DNA of 64,000 bases from Gari tellinella (lineage: Eukaryota; Mollusca; Bivalvia; Cardiida; Psammobiidae), in the NCBI GenBank assembly GCA_922989275.2, contig OV277862.1:42123786-42187785 (forward strand). The letters run 5' to 3'. The notes beneath the pieces are model-generated. The model did no database searches, was not told the DNA's origin, and saw only the letters and a program-made list of their open reading frames with translations. The position numbers were made by a program, and so were the translations under genes. Shown here one piece after another: positions 10,563 through 21,570 of the stretch; position 1 is the stretch's first letter; each line of letters starts with the position of its first letter.

Positions 10563-13390
10563 ACAGTATTTTTTTGGTCAATTTAGACAAACAAACGGTT
10601 TTAATTCAGTAACGCCTTTGTCCAGCATCGTTTATAACAGCCTGACGTCGACGTCATATCGACGTTACGCATAGTTGAACGGCTATTAAACGTCGCTCGA
10701 TCAAGATATTCGTCCAACAACATGTTTTCCTAATGCGGCTTGATGACGAATGCAAGAGAAAAATATCGAAACAATTTCTCAATAGTTCACGATTTTCTCG
10801 TGTAAATTAAGTATTTTGTCGTTTCATGGTTTACTGGGTATTCAAACATTTTTTTTTAAATTTGATAACGATAATGACATTTCAATGTCCGTCAATAGCC
10901 AACATGCAAAATAATTGTGTAGAAATTCTTATAAATAACAGATAAATAGCGAAAAGAAAAGTGCACAGTTAGAAGATTCGTTAAGTGTATATATTCATAA
11001 TTTGCTATAATTAGTGCAGGTAACGATACACAGAGAGGATTTTCTAAGCGTCCACCTTTTAAACTCATATATTTCGAAACAGGAAATTGCACACCGCCGT
11101 AATCGGGTTTATTTAAATACTTGGTTGAATGTGCATTGAATTGAATTCATGAGTTTTGAGTCTCTCTCTACGTATCGTTACACCTCCAAATTCGATGGTT
11201 TATGTATTTTGCACGTGCGAAGCGTGTATGGGGACATTAGTAAACATGGCTTTTGATTATTTGTTGGTCATCAATCACCCTTACAGAAAAACATTTAACA
11301 TGTCGCGAAGGTGGATTGTACGAATCACAAGAGCAATCAAAACATTGTTTTCTGAGCCAACCTTAACTACCACGTTAACGTCATGGACGTTTTACGTCCT
11401 GTGTGCCCTGAAATCGTTTTCATTAGCTAAACATTAAGCATCAATATCTTGTTACACCACCTGCAACGCATTTCAACGTGCTGTTCGCCAATATCTGCTT
11501 TTTTTTTAGGATATTTAGTCTGACCGGAAGTGTAAAGGCTAACGTCATTAGCGCCTACAGATGAAAAACTCATATATACGGAATCTTTCATTTTGGTCAT
11601 CACACACTCGCTCGTATGTTTCTACGCGTCTACGGTGACTGCTCCTGCATGTCTGGACCGTCGAATATGTCAAATTAACGTAACATTACTGCGTTGACGG
11701 TTTCAGCGGCAATCGTTTAAATGCAAAACTTTAACTCGGCGGCTCAAATTATTGATACATTAACACTACGCGTAGCAGAAACCGTTTAGAGTGACATTCT
11801 TTAAGTATTCTGTAAATGTCACTATGCCACTGCTGACAGCTAGTGGCATTTTTGGTATTTTACACATTATAAGAAAACAGACCAGGAGTTGCCTCAGTAT
11901 TTTTATTTCGGTACCATTTGAACAATATTCCATCAATACTTACATTGTATTTTTCAAAGTAATCATTTAAGTGCTACATATGGCACCAATGTCGCGTTGA
12001 AAGCTAGTAGCCTAACAGGCAAATGTCAATCATGACATTGTGACTTGTCATTTTAGGGTTAGGTTACAATTTCAATCATATTTTCCATAATTCGTGATCA
12101 ATTTCAATGAAACTTTTTTTGCTATTATAAAACACTTTCATCTCATGAAAAATGTAAATTTTGGCATCCGGATTAACTAGTTTTTAGGGTTAGCACCTTT
12201 ACATCTGACTGGACGTTTAGAAAATCCTCTCAGTGTATATTAAGCAACAGGTCTGTCTTGTGGAAATTTACAGAACATACTGACAGTTGCCACTGAGTGG
12301 GTATAAAATCATGCAGAACTCTTATGCATGAGCTTTTATGCATTGTATTATAGATGCAGCAAAAACTATAACAGAACAGAAAAACAGAACAGAACATAAC
12401 GTTATTTCACCCAGGTACAGCATATACAGCATGGAATGAATGAATGGTGTTTTACGGCCCATCGACACAAAAAGGTCATTTAGAGCCAAATATACAGCAT
12501 GGGGTTATGTATATAATACAGTAAAGAATTCATTTGTGGTTCGGTTATGTGGTAAACTCATTTGGAATAAAAATCTTGAAGTAAAATCGGCCATTAAAGA
12601 GGAGTCGTTATAGGTCACTGGTATGTTGTTTCAAAACACATATGTCTTGAGACGCTCATCAATGACATTCTTCAGTACTTCATGTACAGTCAAAAATGTG
12701 TTTAAACTTTACCTGAAGTAGCAGGGGTGTCGTTATGGAGAAGTGTCAACCAAATGAAGGTCTAAGGTACTGCATTTTAGGTACTATGGTTATAAATATA
12801 TTGTGATTAAGTTTGAGATAGTATCTGACTAGATACCAAATCGAACATTTGTGACAACGTGCGTCCTGTACAAATGGTTCTGGGGGTAACACTGGGGGCC
12901 AACGGAGTATCACGAGGATTGTTTCGCACAGAAGTCCTGTATATGTTCCGCACCGATAAAGTGCATATTTCGTGTACCCAAAACGAAAGTAAAACACGAA
13001 TTGATAAACAATGCTATAAACATGATAATAACATTACCTTTTTAGATTGATTGTATCAATGGAATATTATTTGGGTTATAAAGAATCTGTAGTAATGCAA
13101 TAAATGGATTTTAAATCGAGTTTAACAAATTAACCGTGTATAGGTGCCGCACAGAGTATGTATATGTTACTAAACGAAGTCCATTTTATATGTATATGTT
13201 ACCAACTGAAGTCATCATTGAATTTATAGGATACAAACCGCCACGTATCATGTTGCCTACCGTTTATCTCGAAAATAAATGATCTCCACCAAATCTGTTG
13301 ATAGTGACAGTCCAGTGAGAAAATTTTTAAAGGTTAACACACAAAAAAACTGGTCCATTTCATGTAAGTTTCTGAAGCAGTTAAAAGTGC
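10563..13390. other. No supported gene; dispersed repeats
   Basis: The open frame at 11156-11437 resembles no family I know and has no splice or start context. 12432-12475 matches the 3' end of the SINE described at 37301, 46406 and 50908 (GTTTTACGGC, GACACAAAAAGGTCAT, with a GAATGAATGAATG tail). 12880-12955 is an inverted relative of 15860-15935. Confidence 0.5.
12880..12960 (+). repeat. Dispersed repeat, inverted relative at 15860-15935
   Basis: Shares ACTGGGGGCCAACG, TATCACGA and TTTCGCACAGAAGTCC with the reverse complement of 15860-15935. By eye it is highly similar over ~70 bp. Confidence 0.7.
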
Positions 13391-13393
13391 AGG

Positions 13394-13559
13394 ACTAGGA
13401 AATGAATTCGATCAATCAACTGTTGCGGAAGCAGATGAAGCTGACAGAGTGGTTGATTTGTCCGAGCAACTGGAAACAAATTCAAAGCGACATAACTTCT
13501 TTAAAAATGTTGCATCCCGAATTGAAAACCTCATGAACACCTTTCGTCTATGTAATTAA
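13394..13559 (+). CDS. Possible 3'-terminal exon, unknown protein
   Basis: After an acceptor-like AAAAGTGCAG there is an open frame of about 55 codons ending in TAA. It has a coding-like composition: GLGNEFDQSTVAEADEADR, then VVDLSEQLETNSKRH, NFFKNVASRIENLMNTF. The product would be acidic and helical. No upstream exon was found and no family is recognised. Open length alone is weak evidence. Confidence 0.28.
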
Positions 13560-13780
13560 TTAATCTGTGAAAGTTTGCAGCATGTTCTTTATAGGAAAAT
13601 ATTCAAAGGGCTATACTTTTGTAAAACAGAAACAGCCAATATTCCAAATTACACGAACAGCTTCATATATAAGCAATTACTCTGGGAAAGTGTTAAGAAA
13701 AGTGTATGAGAAGCTGCACAGGTTTTGTCCTATATATATTCTATTTATGAAACAATAATCTAATAATTACCTATATACCA

Positions 13781-13905
13781 GCAGATGGTAGCTTAAAGCA
13801 AACAGAGTAAACGTACCTTAATGCTCATTCTGCTTTACTTTCAATTTGCTTTAATAAGTGACTATCCGTCTTCAAAACTAGAAACAGGCTTTAGGGTAAT
13901 GGGTG
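13781..13905. repeat. 'AAAGCAGAATG' core MITE relative
   Basis: Contains AGCAGATGGTAGCTTAAAGC and the core ATTCTGCTTTACTTTC, followed by CCGTCTTCAAAACTAGAAACAGG. The same order occurs at 39010-39140 and part of it in the MITEs at 21571 and 45470. Confidence 0.6.
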
Positions 13906-13913
13906 AATGTCTT

Positions 13914-14170
13914 TTATTTTACACGTTTTATCAAAAAGCGAAGATAAAATAAATGGATAGTACCAAGTGTGACCATACCACATGGTCTGTGAAGTATTAT
14001 GTGGATACCACTGGCAGTCAAATTGTCAACAAAAAGGCCTCCATTCGGAACTTCAATCAAATGTAAGAAATTTGTTTTAGCCGATTTCAACGAAACATAG
14101 CCTATGATACTGGGAACTGGATTCTTAACAGTGATATCAATGGATTGGTCACCCAGGTAATACATTTTGC
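13914..14170 (-). CDS. Candidate terminal exon, unknown protein (has an inverted decayed copy beside it)
   Basis: Open from an acceptor (CCCCATTTTCAG, ending at 14171) through about 84 codons to a stop at 13914. The product reads MYYLGDQSIDITVKNP, then VPSIIGYVSLKSAKTNFLHL, IEVPNGGLFVDNLTASGIHI, and has no family I recognise. It looks like a beta-rich segment of a longer protein. A diverged copy with its own acceptor lies on the plus strand at 14250-14483 and has stops. That the minus copy stays open while its twin has decayed suggests this one was coding more recently. Upstream exons were not found. Confidence 0.42.
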
Positions 14171-14249
14171 CTGAAAATGGGGCAAATTAGTTGGCAATAT
14201 CTAGTATTAAATTGTCGTGGTATCATTGTGTGTGTTAACATTTCTGGAT

Positions 14250-14483
14250 ATTTGCCTCGTTTTCAGACAAAAAGTATACATCTAGTGACAGATACATTGA
14301 CATCATTCTAAAATAACTTATTAATACCCTTAGCATAGGCTATGTTTCCTTGAAATCGACTCATAAATAAAAAAAACAAAAAACTTTTAATTAAAATTCC
14401 GAATCGAGGCTTTTTGGTGATAATTTAGCTGTCAGTTGTACCAAAATTAACGTCACAAACCACTTGGTATGGTCACGGCCTCA
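14250..14483 (+). pseudogene. Inverted, decayed copy of the 13914-14170 exon
   Basis: Starts with a matching acceptor (CGTTTTCAG, ending 14266) and aligns to the minus-strand exon through shared blocks CATAGGCTATGTTTC, TTGAAATCG, TTCCGAATCGAGGC, and GGTATGGTCAC. An early TAG (after ACAAAAAGTATACATC) and other stops break the frame. The two copies face each other about 80 bp apart, so a transcript through both would form a hairpin. Confidence 0.55.
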
Positions 14484-14509
14484 TCGCTAAAAGTGTGCCC
14501 AAACTTGCT

Positions 14510-15325
14510 TGCTCTACGTCGGGCGTACGGCGGTCGCAGAAAGGTTAAATCGGGCAGCGGGCATTATATAAAGTTGTGAAGACTTGTAGCCTAATCCCCT
14601 GCATGTATATATTATGCAATAAATATGTTTAAACTAAACGTGAAATAGGAAGATTCTTGCGCTGGCCGAAGAAATCCTACGGCGGCAGTGTTGCGGCCGC
14701 ACGGCAAATCCCAAAGTTTTACAGGCCGTAGAGGTCGCCGCAGTATTATAACGTGGAGTTATACAAAAAGTACATTTCTACGATGGCCGTAGAAAACGAC
14801 ATGCCGTAGAGCGGTTCTGCGGCTGCCGTACGGCCACCATGCGGACGCCAGGACTCAATGGTTAATTTTAATATTGGGCATTTGCACTTTTGTTCATATG
14901 TGTCTATTGATATAAAAGTGGGTTTGGATGTTCTTATGAGACATAATGCTGTCCATATATGGCCTTTGAGTTCTCGGTGTAGTTGGACTGATATGAGTTA
15001 TGTGCACATGTAGCAAGCCAATGTGTGTACACGTAGCATAAGTAGTATCAACGGCCGCCGTACGGCCATCTGGCGGTCGCCGTGGGTTTTATTAAAAATC
15101 GCGGCCGCCGCAGAGGCTCCATACGGCTGCCGAACGGAGACCGCACTGCCGCAAGTTTTTTAACCCCAAAACATCAAATCTCGCCTTGCGGCGGCCGCAG
15201 CAAATGTGAGCACAACATACGGCGGTCGTAGGAAATCTACGGCGGCCGGGAAATTGCTATTCGCCGTAGGAATAATAATCCGTGCGACTGCCGTATACGG
15301 CCGCCGCAGCAAATATGAGCTAGGC
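14510..15325. repeat. GC-rich motif cluster (CGGCCGTA / GGCGGCCGCAG)
   Basis: In an AT-rich region, many short variants of ACGGCCGCCGTA and GGCGGCCGCAG are scattered on both strands, e.g. near 14528, 14690, 14724, 14784, 14825, 15052, 15103, 15187, 15219 and 15291. CGCAGCAAATRTGAGC occurs at 15195 and 15305. There is no fixed period and no open frame through it. It is broken near 14551-14636 by a short sequence also found inside the palindromic element copy 3. Confidence 0.6.
14551..14636 (+). repeat. Short dispersed sequence, copy also at 20490-20575
   Basis: Begins CAGCGGGCATTATATAA and ends AATAAATATGTTTAAACT. The other copy sits inside palindromic-element copy 3, where copies 1 and 2 lack it, so it appears to be a mobile short sequence. 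Confidence 0.65.
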
Positions 15326-15339
15326 ATAAACGATACATT

Positions 15340-16186
15340 TTTCAAATCAATTTTTTGTCAATGCAACAGAAATCAATTAATTGACTTCAGGAGGTAACAC
15401 ATACACCTTCTGTTGGTAACGTATACACGTAAATGCGACTTCAGGAGGGCACATACACAGTCATAAACCCTTCAGGGTACTGTGATTGATTCAAAGTTGT
15501 ATACATTATTGTGAAAAATAAGTTGAAAAAATATGGAAAAATAAAGCTATTAATAAACATACATCATGTCTGAGATGGGGTTCCCGAATATTTGTAAATA
15601 TAGTGGATCATTCCAATGTTTTTTTCAATAATCGCCCGGTAATATTCATTTAAGAGTGACAAATTGACGTCTGTGCTTGATATACATACTTATTTTCCAT
15701 AAATAATACAAGAAATGGTATGTAAACAGTTTATTAACGAACCTATACTGTAATTAGCAAAGAAAAATTTCAATTGATATGTGTGTCTATGGACACAAGT
15801 TGTTAATGCGAATGTCAGCGTATAAAAAAATACACAAATGGGTGTGTTTACATGGATTGTAGGTGCGAAACATATACGGGACTTCTGTGCGAAACGGGTC
15901 TTCGTGATACCTCGTTGGCCCCCAGTGGGTAAGGTCCATTGAAATGAATTGGTAGTGACGACGCAATGTGTAAAGAGTAAGGAAAAGCGTGCACTTGTTA
16001 AGGTGACAGTTATCTAATGTGGCAGCCTTTTTATGCAGATTTGAACCGGTATGCACACCAGTGTTGACCAATGAGAAAGCTGTTGCAGTCAGTGACTTGA
16101 TCATAAGAGGCATGAGTAGGTTGTACAGGACGACATATGATCTGTAATAGCTCGCAGGTACGTGTAAGAAACTTTTAACTATTGCC
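15340..16186. other. No gene; repeats only
   Basis: Holds the inverted relative (15860-15935) of 12880-12955. The open frame at 15787-16215 overlaps this repeat and a MITE and is not coding. Confidence 0.5.
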
Positions 16187-16378
16187 CAGGGGTCCAGATA
16201 AGGGGAGTATTTCAAAAATTAAAATCTACATTTCTGCATTAAACCCTATGATGTCACTACTCATTAGAATCGTCTCGAAGAGACGATTCTAATGAGTAGT
16301 AACACCATAGGATTTGGTGCAGTAGGAGTGATAAAATGTTGGATTTGTTAAGATAACTCCCCCTTATCTGGAACCCTG
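16187..16378. mobile_element. hAT-like hairpin MITE with 7-bp target duplication
   Basis: The ends are CAGGGGTCCAGATAAGGGG and the complement of CAGGGTTCCAGATAAGGGG, directly flanked by TATTGCC on both sides. The centre is a perfect 21-bp-arm hairpin (ACTACTCATTAGAATCGTCT... with a GAA loop, at about 16257-16301). It has no coding capacity. The CAGGG termini and the 7-bp duplication point to a hAT-type transposase acting in trans. Related inner sequence (GTAGTAACACCATAGG) recurs near 56170 and 59860. Confidence 0.75.
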
Positions 16379-16735
16379 TATTGCCGTAATATATTTAGTG
16401 TCTACATATATATAAAGTCTCTGATGTTCTCAAGCACTTGCTACTTTTAACATTCTTTTGACTTCGTATTTAGTTACGGGTCACAATGCAAGGTTTCAAC
16501 CACAGACGGACGGGTTTGGGTGTACAGACGTCGTAACTAACGTGTCGCACGTAACACATTCCTTTTAGTGGGGTGTATCAAAGCCTACGCGCCGAAACCC
16601 TGTGGGGTATATGTGATTGACGGCTATCAATCTCACATTTAAGACCGATGTAAACTTCTTGACAACCAATACTATCGATATTTTGGATTTGCCTACAGCT
16701 TTGCCTGACTGCAACCCAATCGAATACATGTTGTA

Positions 16736-18181
16736 CAGGGTGTTTCATAATATCGGTTACCATTTGACCGTCTCACATTTTTCAACATTCTGAATATATG
16801 TAAAACTGAAAGTCACTAAGTGATAGGAGACAAAACAAGGCTTCATTTGATACCTAACACCAATATGTCTTAGTGAAATGCTCACCTTATTGTCCTTTCA
16901 TAAAAAGATGTGAGTTTATAGTACATGCTCAAGATGACGTCCTCCCCGAAGCAAAACGACGTCTAAACGTTTCTTGAAGTTGTTTATCACGGATTTGCAC
17001 ATGTCTGTCGGAATATTTCTAATTTCACGTCTAATTGATAGCTTCAACTCTTCTGTGGAGGATGGCGAAGGACTATACACTCTATCTTTGAGATAACCCC
17101 ACAGAAAAAAAATCAAGAGGACTTAGGTCAGGAGAGTGAGGAGGCCACACATTGTCTGTTCTGTAAGAGATAAAGTTTGTGCCGAACGTTGTTTCCAGCC
17201 ATGCGATAACTTCTCCAGATGTATGGGGTGTGGCACCATCTTGCTGGAACCAAATGCTATTTAAGTCCGCTCCTTTTCTGCGTAATACTGGCAAAAATTT
17301 CTTCTTTAAGAGGTTCAGGTAGCGTGCACTGTTTATTGTCTCAACATCACCGTTTTCATCCTCAAAAAAGTACGGACCAATAATTCCTGATGAACTTAAT
17401 GCCGCCCATACCGTCACCTTCTGTGAATGTAATGATCGCTCAATACAAAAGTCTGGTTTTTCAGTACCCCAGAAACGGCAGTTCTTTTTATTCACTTGAG
17501 CATTTAGATAGAAGTGAGCTTCGTCGGAAAACCAAATATTGTCTGCTATTTCCGGCCGATCTTTCATCCAGGTCGCGAAAGCAAGTCTACTGCTGATATC
17601 AGATTCCTTCAAATGTTGTTTGATTGAAATAGTATACGGTGTCAATTTGAAGTCATACCTTAGCATCCTGTATACGCTGGAAACACTCGCTTTGTTAGTT
17701 ATATCACCCAAGACTCGGCGCACGGACTTCTGTGGTGTTTCTGCAATAACAGATTTCACTTGCTCCAATGACTCCGGTGATCTGACTGCTCTCGGTCTCC
17801 CGGCATTCTCATGTCTTCTGTCTTTTACCGATCCTGACTGTTCAAATCGTTTAACAATTCTATGCACTTGCATTTTATTCAATTTGTTATCTTCAGGATA
17901 TCGCATTTTCATTGCTCTGATAACTGTGGCTGGTGAATAAGTCTCATAATAAAGCTTAACTATTTCTGTGGACTTTTCTGTAGGAAGCATCATTTTGAAA
18001 ATACAACTTATTTTGATGACGTCATCAATGACGTCATGACGTCAACGTTCTCCCGTAATTTTTAAATTGCTGAAAGCTTTGAAATGTCTCCTTTAAAATG
18101 ACATATAACACGACTGTGCTGTGTGTTCTGTGTACTTTTTATTTTAGTTTGTAATGGTAACCGATATTATGAAACACCCTG
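16736..18181 (-). mobile_element. Complete DD41D mariner element
   Basis: A 1446-bp element bounded by a perfect 29-bp terminal inverted repeat (starting CAGGGTGTTTCATAATATCG on both ends) and flanked by TA on each side (16734-16735, 18182-18183), the Tc1/mariner signature. It carries one transposase gene (16916-17993, minus). With full ends and only one reading-frame break it is one of the youngest elements in the window. Confidence 0.9.
16916..17993 (-). pseudogene. Mariner-like transposase (DD41D), one frameshift
   Basis: ATG is at 17993 (MMLPTEKSTEIVKLYYETYS). An N-terminal helix-turn-helix region (~residues 1-110, ending in a KDRRHENAGRP linker) is followed by the DDE/D domain: IWFSDEAHFYLN (first Asp), WFQQDGATPHT (second Asp) and PHSPDLSPLDFF (third Asp). 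Counting gives 41 residues between the second and third Asp, the spacing of the DD41D mariner group rather than DD34D. The frame breaks at an A/T homopolymer (plus strand 17105-17112). One base different there restores the family motif FFLWGYLKDRVY and a tail that ends at 16916. This could be a real inactivating slip or an assembly error. It would act on the 29-bp ends of its own element. Confidence 0.85.
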
Positions 18182-18255
18182 TATGTTCTCTATCGACGTT
18201 TACGTCGACGTCAGTCCTAGCCCCAAAACGTCTGACTGTAGCTCTACATAAAGAA

Positions 18256-18383
18256 TGGGCACATGTTTTGTTACTTGCTGCGTAAGGTGTGTGGATCTAT
18301 GGCACGCTGACTACAAGCAGTTCTTGAAAGCCATCAAGAACAAACCCGGTACTGACTGTTTTGAAGGGGTGACTGATTTTTAA
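18256..18383 (+). other. Short coding-like stretch, unassigned
   Basis: ATG to TAA of 42 codons with coding-like composition (MGTCFVTCCVRCVDLW, then HADYKQFLKAIKNKPGTDCF) directly beside the mariner insertion. It may be a piece of an exon or chance. No family is recognised. Confidence 0.2.
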
Positions 18384-18399
18384 AGCGTTTTAAACGCAT

Positions 18400-18768
18400 A
18401 CAAAAAGAGGTTTTATTTCATGACATTTTCCACAATTGTTGAAAAACCTTTACTGTTTTATTTCTAAAATAAATTATTCTGTTTAGACTTCAATGTAATA
18501 AATATTAAGGGTTCGATACAGATTAGGCGTTTCGTTTGCTCGTCAATATATATATTATGTATTGTGTAATAACTAATGCTGTTGGAATGTGTGGCCCTAT
18601 GTTGAAATTTTGGAAATAAAGTATGTTTAAACTAAAACTAAAAAGATATGAGCTGTTCAATGCCAAATTCGGTCTTATTGCATTGCATAAAAAGTAGATC
18701 AAGGCATTGCTCTCCACTGTTTGACATCGGATCCACATGCATCTAAAGAATTTTATGTAGCTGTATTA
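18400..18768. other. No gene seen
   Basis: AT-rich, with only shadow ORFs. Confidence 0.4.
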
Positions 18769-18958
18769 CAGGGCTGCCATAAGTTGACATGAAAAATCCT
18801 AAGATTTCCAAACTTGCATTTTTCAAGTGCGATTTAACGAATCGTACCTTTACCCATTAACCTTTTTCTTGTTTTGTTGACATGCAACTACTTTAAGCTA
18901 TTATGTACTGGGAAAAAATCTGGAGATTTAGGAAAAATCTGGAGAAATGGAAGCCCTG
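18769..18958. mobile_element. hAT-like MITE, CAGGGCTGCCA family, copy 1
   Basis: Ends are CAGGGCTGCCATAAGTTGAC and the complement of CAGGGCTTCCATTTCTCCAG, with GTATTA abutting both sides. The internal blocks TTGACATG, GGATTTTT and CTGGGAAAA are shared with the copy at 45470-45640 in inverted order. Confidence 0.7.
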
Positions 18959-19470
18959 GTATTACATACGATATTTGTCCAACACCCACGTGCATCTAAA
19001 GCATTTCATGTAGCTGTATTATATAATTATATATACGGTATTTGTCTACGTAGACCAAACTAAGATACAGAGCCTTGGATTACAACAGTGCTTGGTCTGT
19101 ACAATGTTGCAACTAGCAATGCAATAAGGCATGTTTTGTAATGGCACGGCTCATATGTTAACAAGGGAATGGATGGTTAACTCACAAGATGTCCTTTGTG
19201 TGACACGTCAGCCACGGATGATAGGTCAACCCTGTTAAACGCGCTGAAAGCCGAACGGGAACAGACACTGGAGAGAATCAGCTGAAAATGGAAATGATAT
19301 CAACAATTAGGAAAGCCTCTGTGATATTAGCCCTGTGGCCAAGGCTAACACTCTGAGGTAAAATCAGACGCCGAGTTACTCGACTTGTGGCCAAGCCCAA
19401 AACTGCTTGAAACTCAATAAAGAGATTCGCCATTGGTTTGTAAGAGATTGCCATATTCTTTTTGAATATA
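18959..19470. other. No gene; one short Cys-containing open stretch
   Basis: At about 19185-19285 a 30-codon open stretch reads CPLCDTSATDDRSTLL then NALKAEREQTLERIS. It could be a remnant of a zinc-finger exon, but it lacks a splice site or start and is not called. Confidence 0.25.
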
Positions 19471-20038
19471 TAGAGGATAACTGGTTTTTTTCAGTAGATA
19501 TAAATTTAATCTATTACGTATACATCAGACGTTATATTTTCACGACTGGCGAAGCCACGAGTGAAAATATAACAGTCTGATGTTCACGAAATGGATTAAA
19601 TTCGATCTTATACTGAAAAAAAACACAGTTAATTATTCATTATTTTATGCTCATTTATAAGCAACTTTTTAAACGAAATTGCTCGACAATAAAGCGAAAG
19701 TACATGATTTGCCCCGTGTTGAGCCCAAAGTTTATATCGAACACATTTGCTTGAGATTGGCCGTACAATGACGTCACTGATTAATAGAATTGACGTTATC
19801 GGAATTACGTCGTTACTTCCGATCCTTGCTTTGTGTTATTCCGTTTAGTGGTTCGCGACAAATCGGGCTGCCGGAATGAAACGATAGGACACGATTGACT
19901 ACGACTATTTAGGAGCCCTACGGGGAAAATTCATTAAAGAAGCACGAGCGAAGATAATCCCACTGCTTGAAACAGTGAAATTATCAAGTGATGACCCACA
20001 AATATTTCCTAGTAATTCACGGAAAAGCATAAATAAAT
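19471..20038. repeat. Palindrome-bearing ~0.57 kb element, copy 2
   Basis: Same architecture as 9995-10562: hairpin around GACTGGCGAAGCCACGAGTG, then a shared non-coding body to AGCATAAATAAA. It abuts copy 3 directly head to tail, sharing the AAATAGAGGATAA junction. Confidence 0.75.
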
Positions 20039-20717
20039 AGAGGATAACTGGTTTTTTTTTCAGTATAAGATTGAAATTTAATCAGTTGAGTGAAGATCAG
20101 TCGTCATATATTTACGAGTGGCGAAGCTACGAGTGAAATATAACAGTCTAATGTTTATAAATATAGGAAATGGATTAAATTCGATCTTATACTGAAAAAA
20201 ACCACAGTTATTCTATTTATATTTGTTTTAAGCCACTTTTTTAAACGAAATTGTTCAACAATCGAAAGCGAAAGTACATGATTTAACCTGTGCAGAGCCC
20301 CAAGTTTATATCGAAGACATTTTCGAGACATATTGCCGTTCATTGACGTCACTGATTTATTGATTTGACGTAATCGGAATTGGATTCATTGGATTTGTGT
20401 TCTTCCGCATTAGTGGTTCGCGACAAATCTGGCTGTCGGAATGAAACCATAGGACACGATTATTGTCATGTCACTGTTATGTTAATATCTGGGGAGCGGG
20501 CATTATATAATGTTGTAAAAACTTGTAGCCCAATCCCCTGCATGTATATTATATGCAATAAATATGTTTTAACTATTGAATATGATTCTTGGGGAGCCCT
20601 ACGGGAAAAATCATAAAAGAAGCACGCGCGACGATAATCCACTGCTTGAAACAGTGAAATTATCAAGTGATAATCTACTGCTATTTCCTAGAAATACACC
20701 GAAAAGCATAAATAAAA
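20035..20717. repeat. Palindrome-bearing element, copy 3, with an internal insertion
   Basis: Same order as copies 1 and 2 but longer. The body is split near 20460 by ~120 bp that includes the sequence also found at 14551-14636, after which GATTCTTGGGGAGCCCTACG resumes. This makes the insertion younger than the copy. Confidence 0.7.
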
Positions 20718-21135
20718 TGTAATATTCCATGATCGCTTCGCCTCGGCTCAGCGTTTTTTTTCTCTCCATGTACTAGTTAAAATCCAATAAATGTCCAAGA
20801 TACGGGTTTCAACTTATATTTAAACACAATAAATACCTATACTCGAGTCGACGAATACTTTGGGTTAATATTGACATTTTCCCCAGATGTGTCACCATTT
20901 AAAAAATATTTTACTTATATCTTATAATAGTCTTTTATCGCATAGCCATTTAGATAATGAACTCTCCCCATAAGGTCACCAATTTAACCAGACTTATATA
21001 AGCAAATCTCTATATAGAATTTTTCTTTTAAAAATCAACTAGATGTAGCGCTTAACTATATATTAACCACTTTAGGTACAGTCCATGTTCGATTATTTAG
21101 GGATGTTTTATATAAATAACAATATAAGCAGATGA
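20718..21135. other. No gene seen
   Basis: AT-rich spacer, with only shadow ORFs. Confidence 0.4.
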
Positions 21136-21200
21136 CAAACAGTGCAGACCCTGATCAGATGTCTCTTAAGGAGCCCTCTTGTTAGGATCTTCACTGTTTG
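21136..21200. repeat. Palindromic MITE, 'CAAACAG' family
   Basis: CAAACAGTGCAGACCCTGAT ... ATCTTCACTGTTTG, with core CTTAAGGAG and partly degraded arms. Confidence 0.65.
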
Positions 21201-21570
21201 CATACTCTTCACAGACCTGTACACTTTTTGTAAACGACGAGTAGATTTATACTTTTCGCGAGGGGTAAATGTGTCAATACAAACTTGACATCTTATTTCA
21301 AATGTATATAATAAAAGTTCTACATACAAGACTTCCTGTAATGAATGCTCCAACGAAGTATGGAGGCCCAAATATGTCCTGTCCTTTGGTGTATCGAATT
21401 CCCTGGACCCCGCATACGACCAGCCCTACACCGAGCACAGCCTTTACAAAGCACATCGTAAAATAGTACATGCGTATCCGATCCCTGTTCACAGGTCCTG
21501 TACAGAAAAAAAGGTTTTAGTAACACTAAAATTATATCCATTTCTTATACCACCAACGTAATTTTGAGTG

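Noticed and set aside
11156..11437. 93-residue plus-strand ORF with a Cys-rich start
   Set aside because: No family resemblance, no splice context, and composition like surrounding non-coding sequence.
15787..16215. 142-residue minus-strand ORF
   Set aside because: Overlaps a dispersed repeat with a relative at 12880 and the start of a MITE; no conserved motif.
16258..16300. Perfect 21-bp hairpin as a transcription terminator or microRNA precursor
   Set aside because: It is the centre of a MITE with a 7-bp target duplication, so the symmetry is explained by the element.
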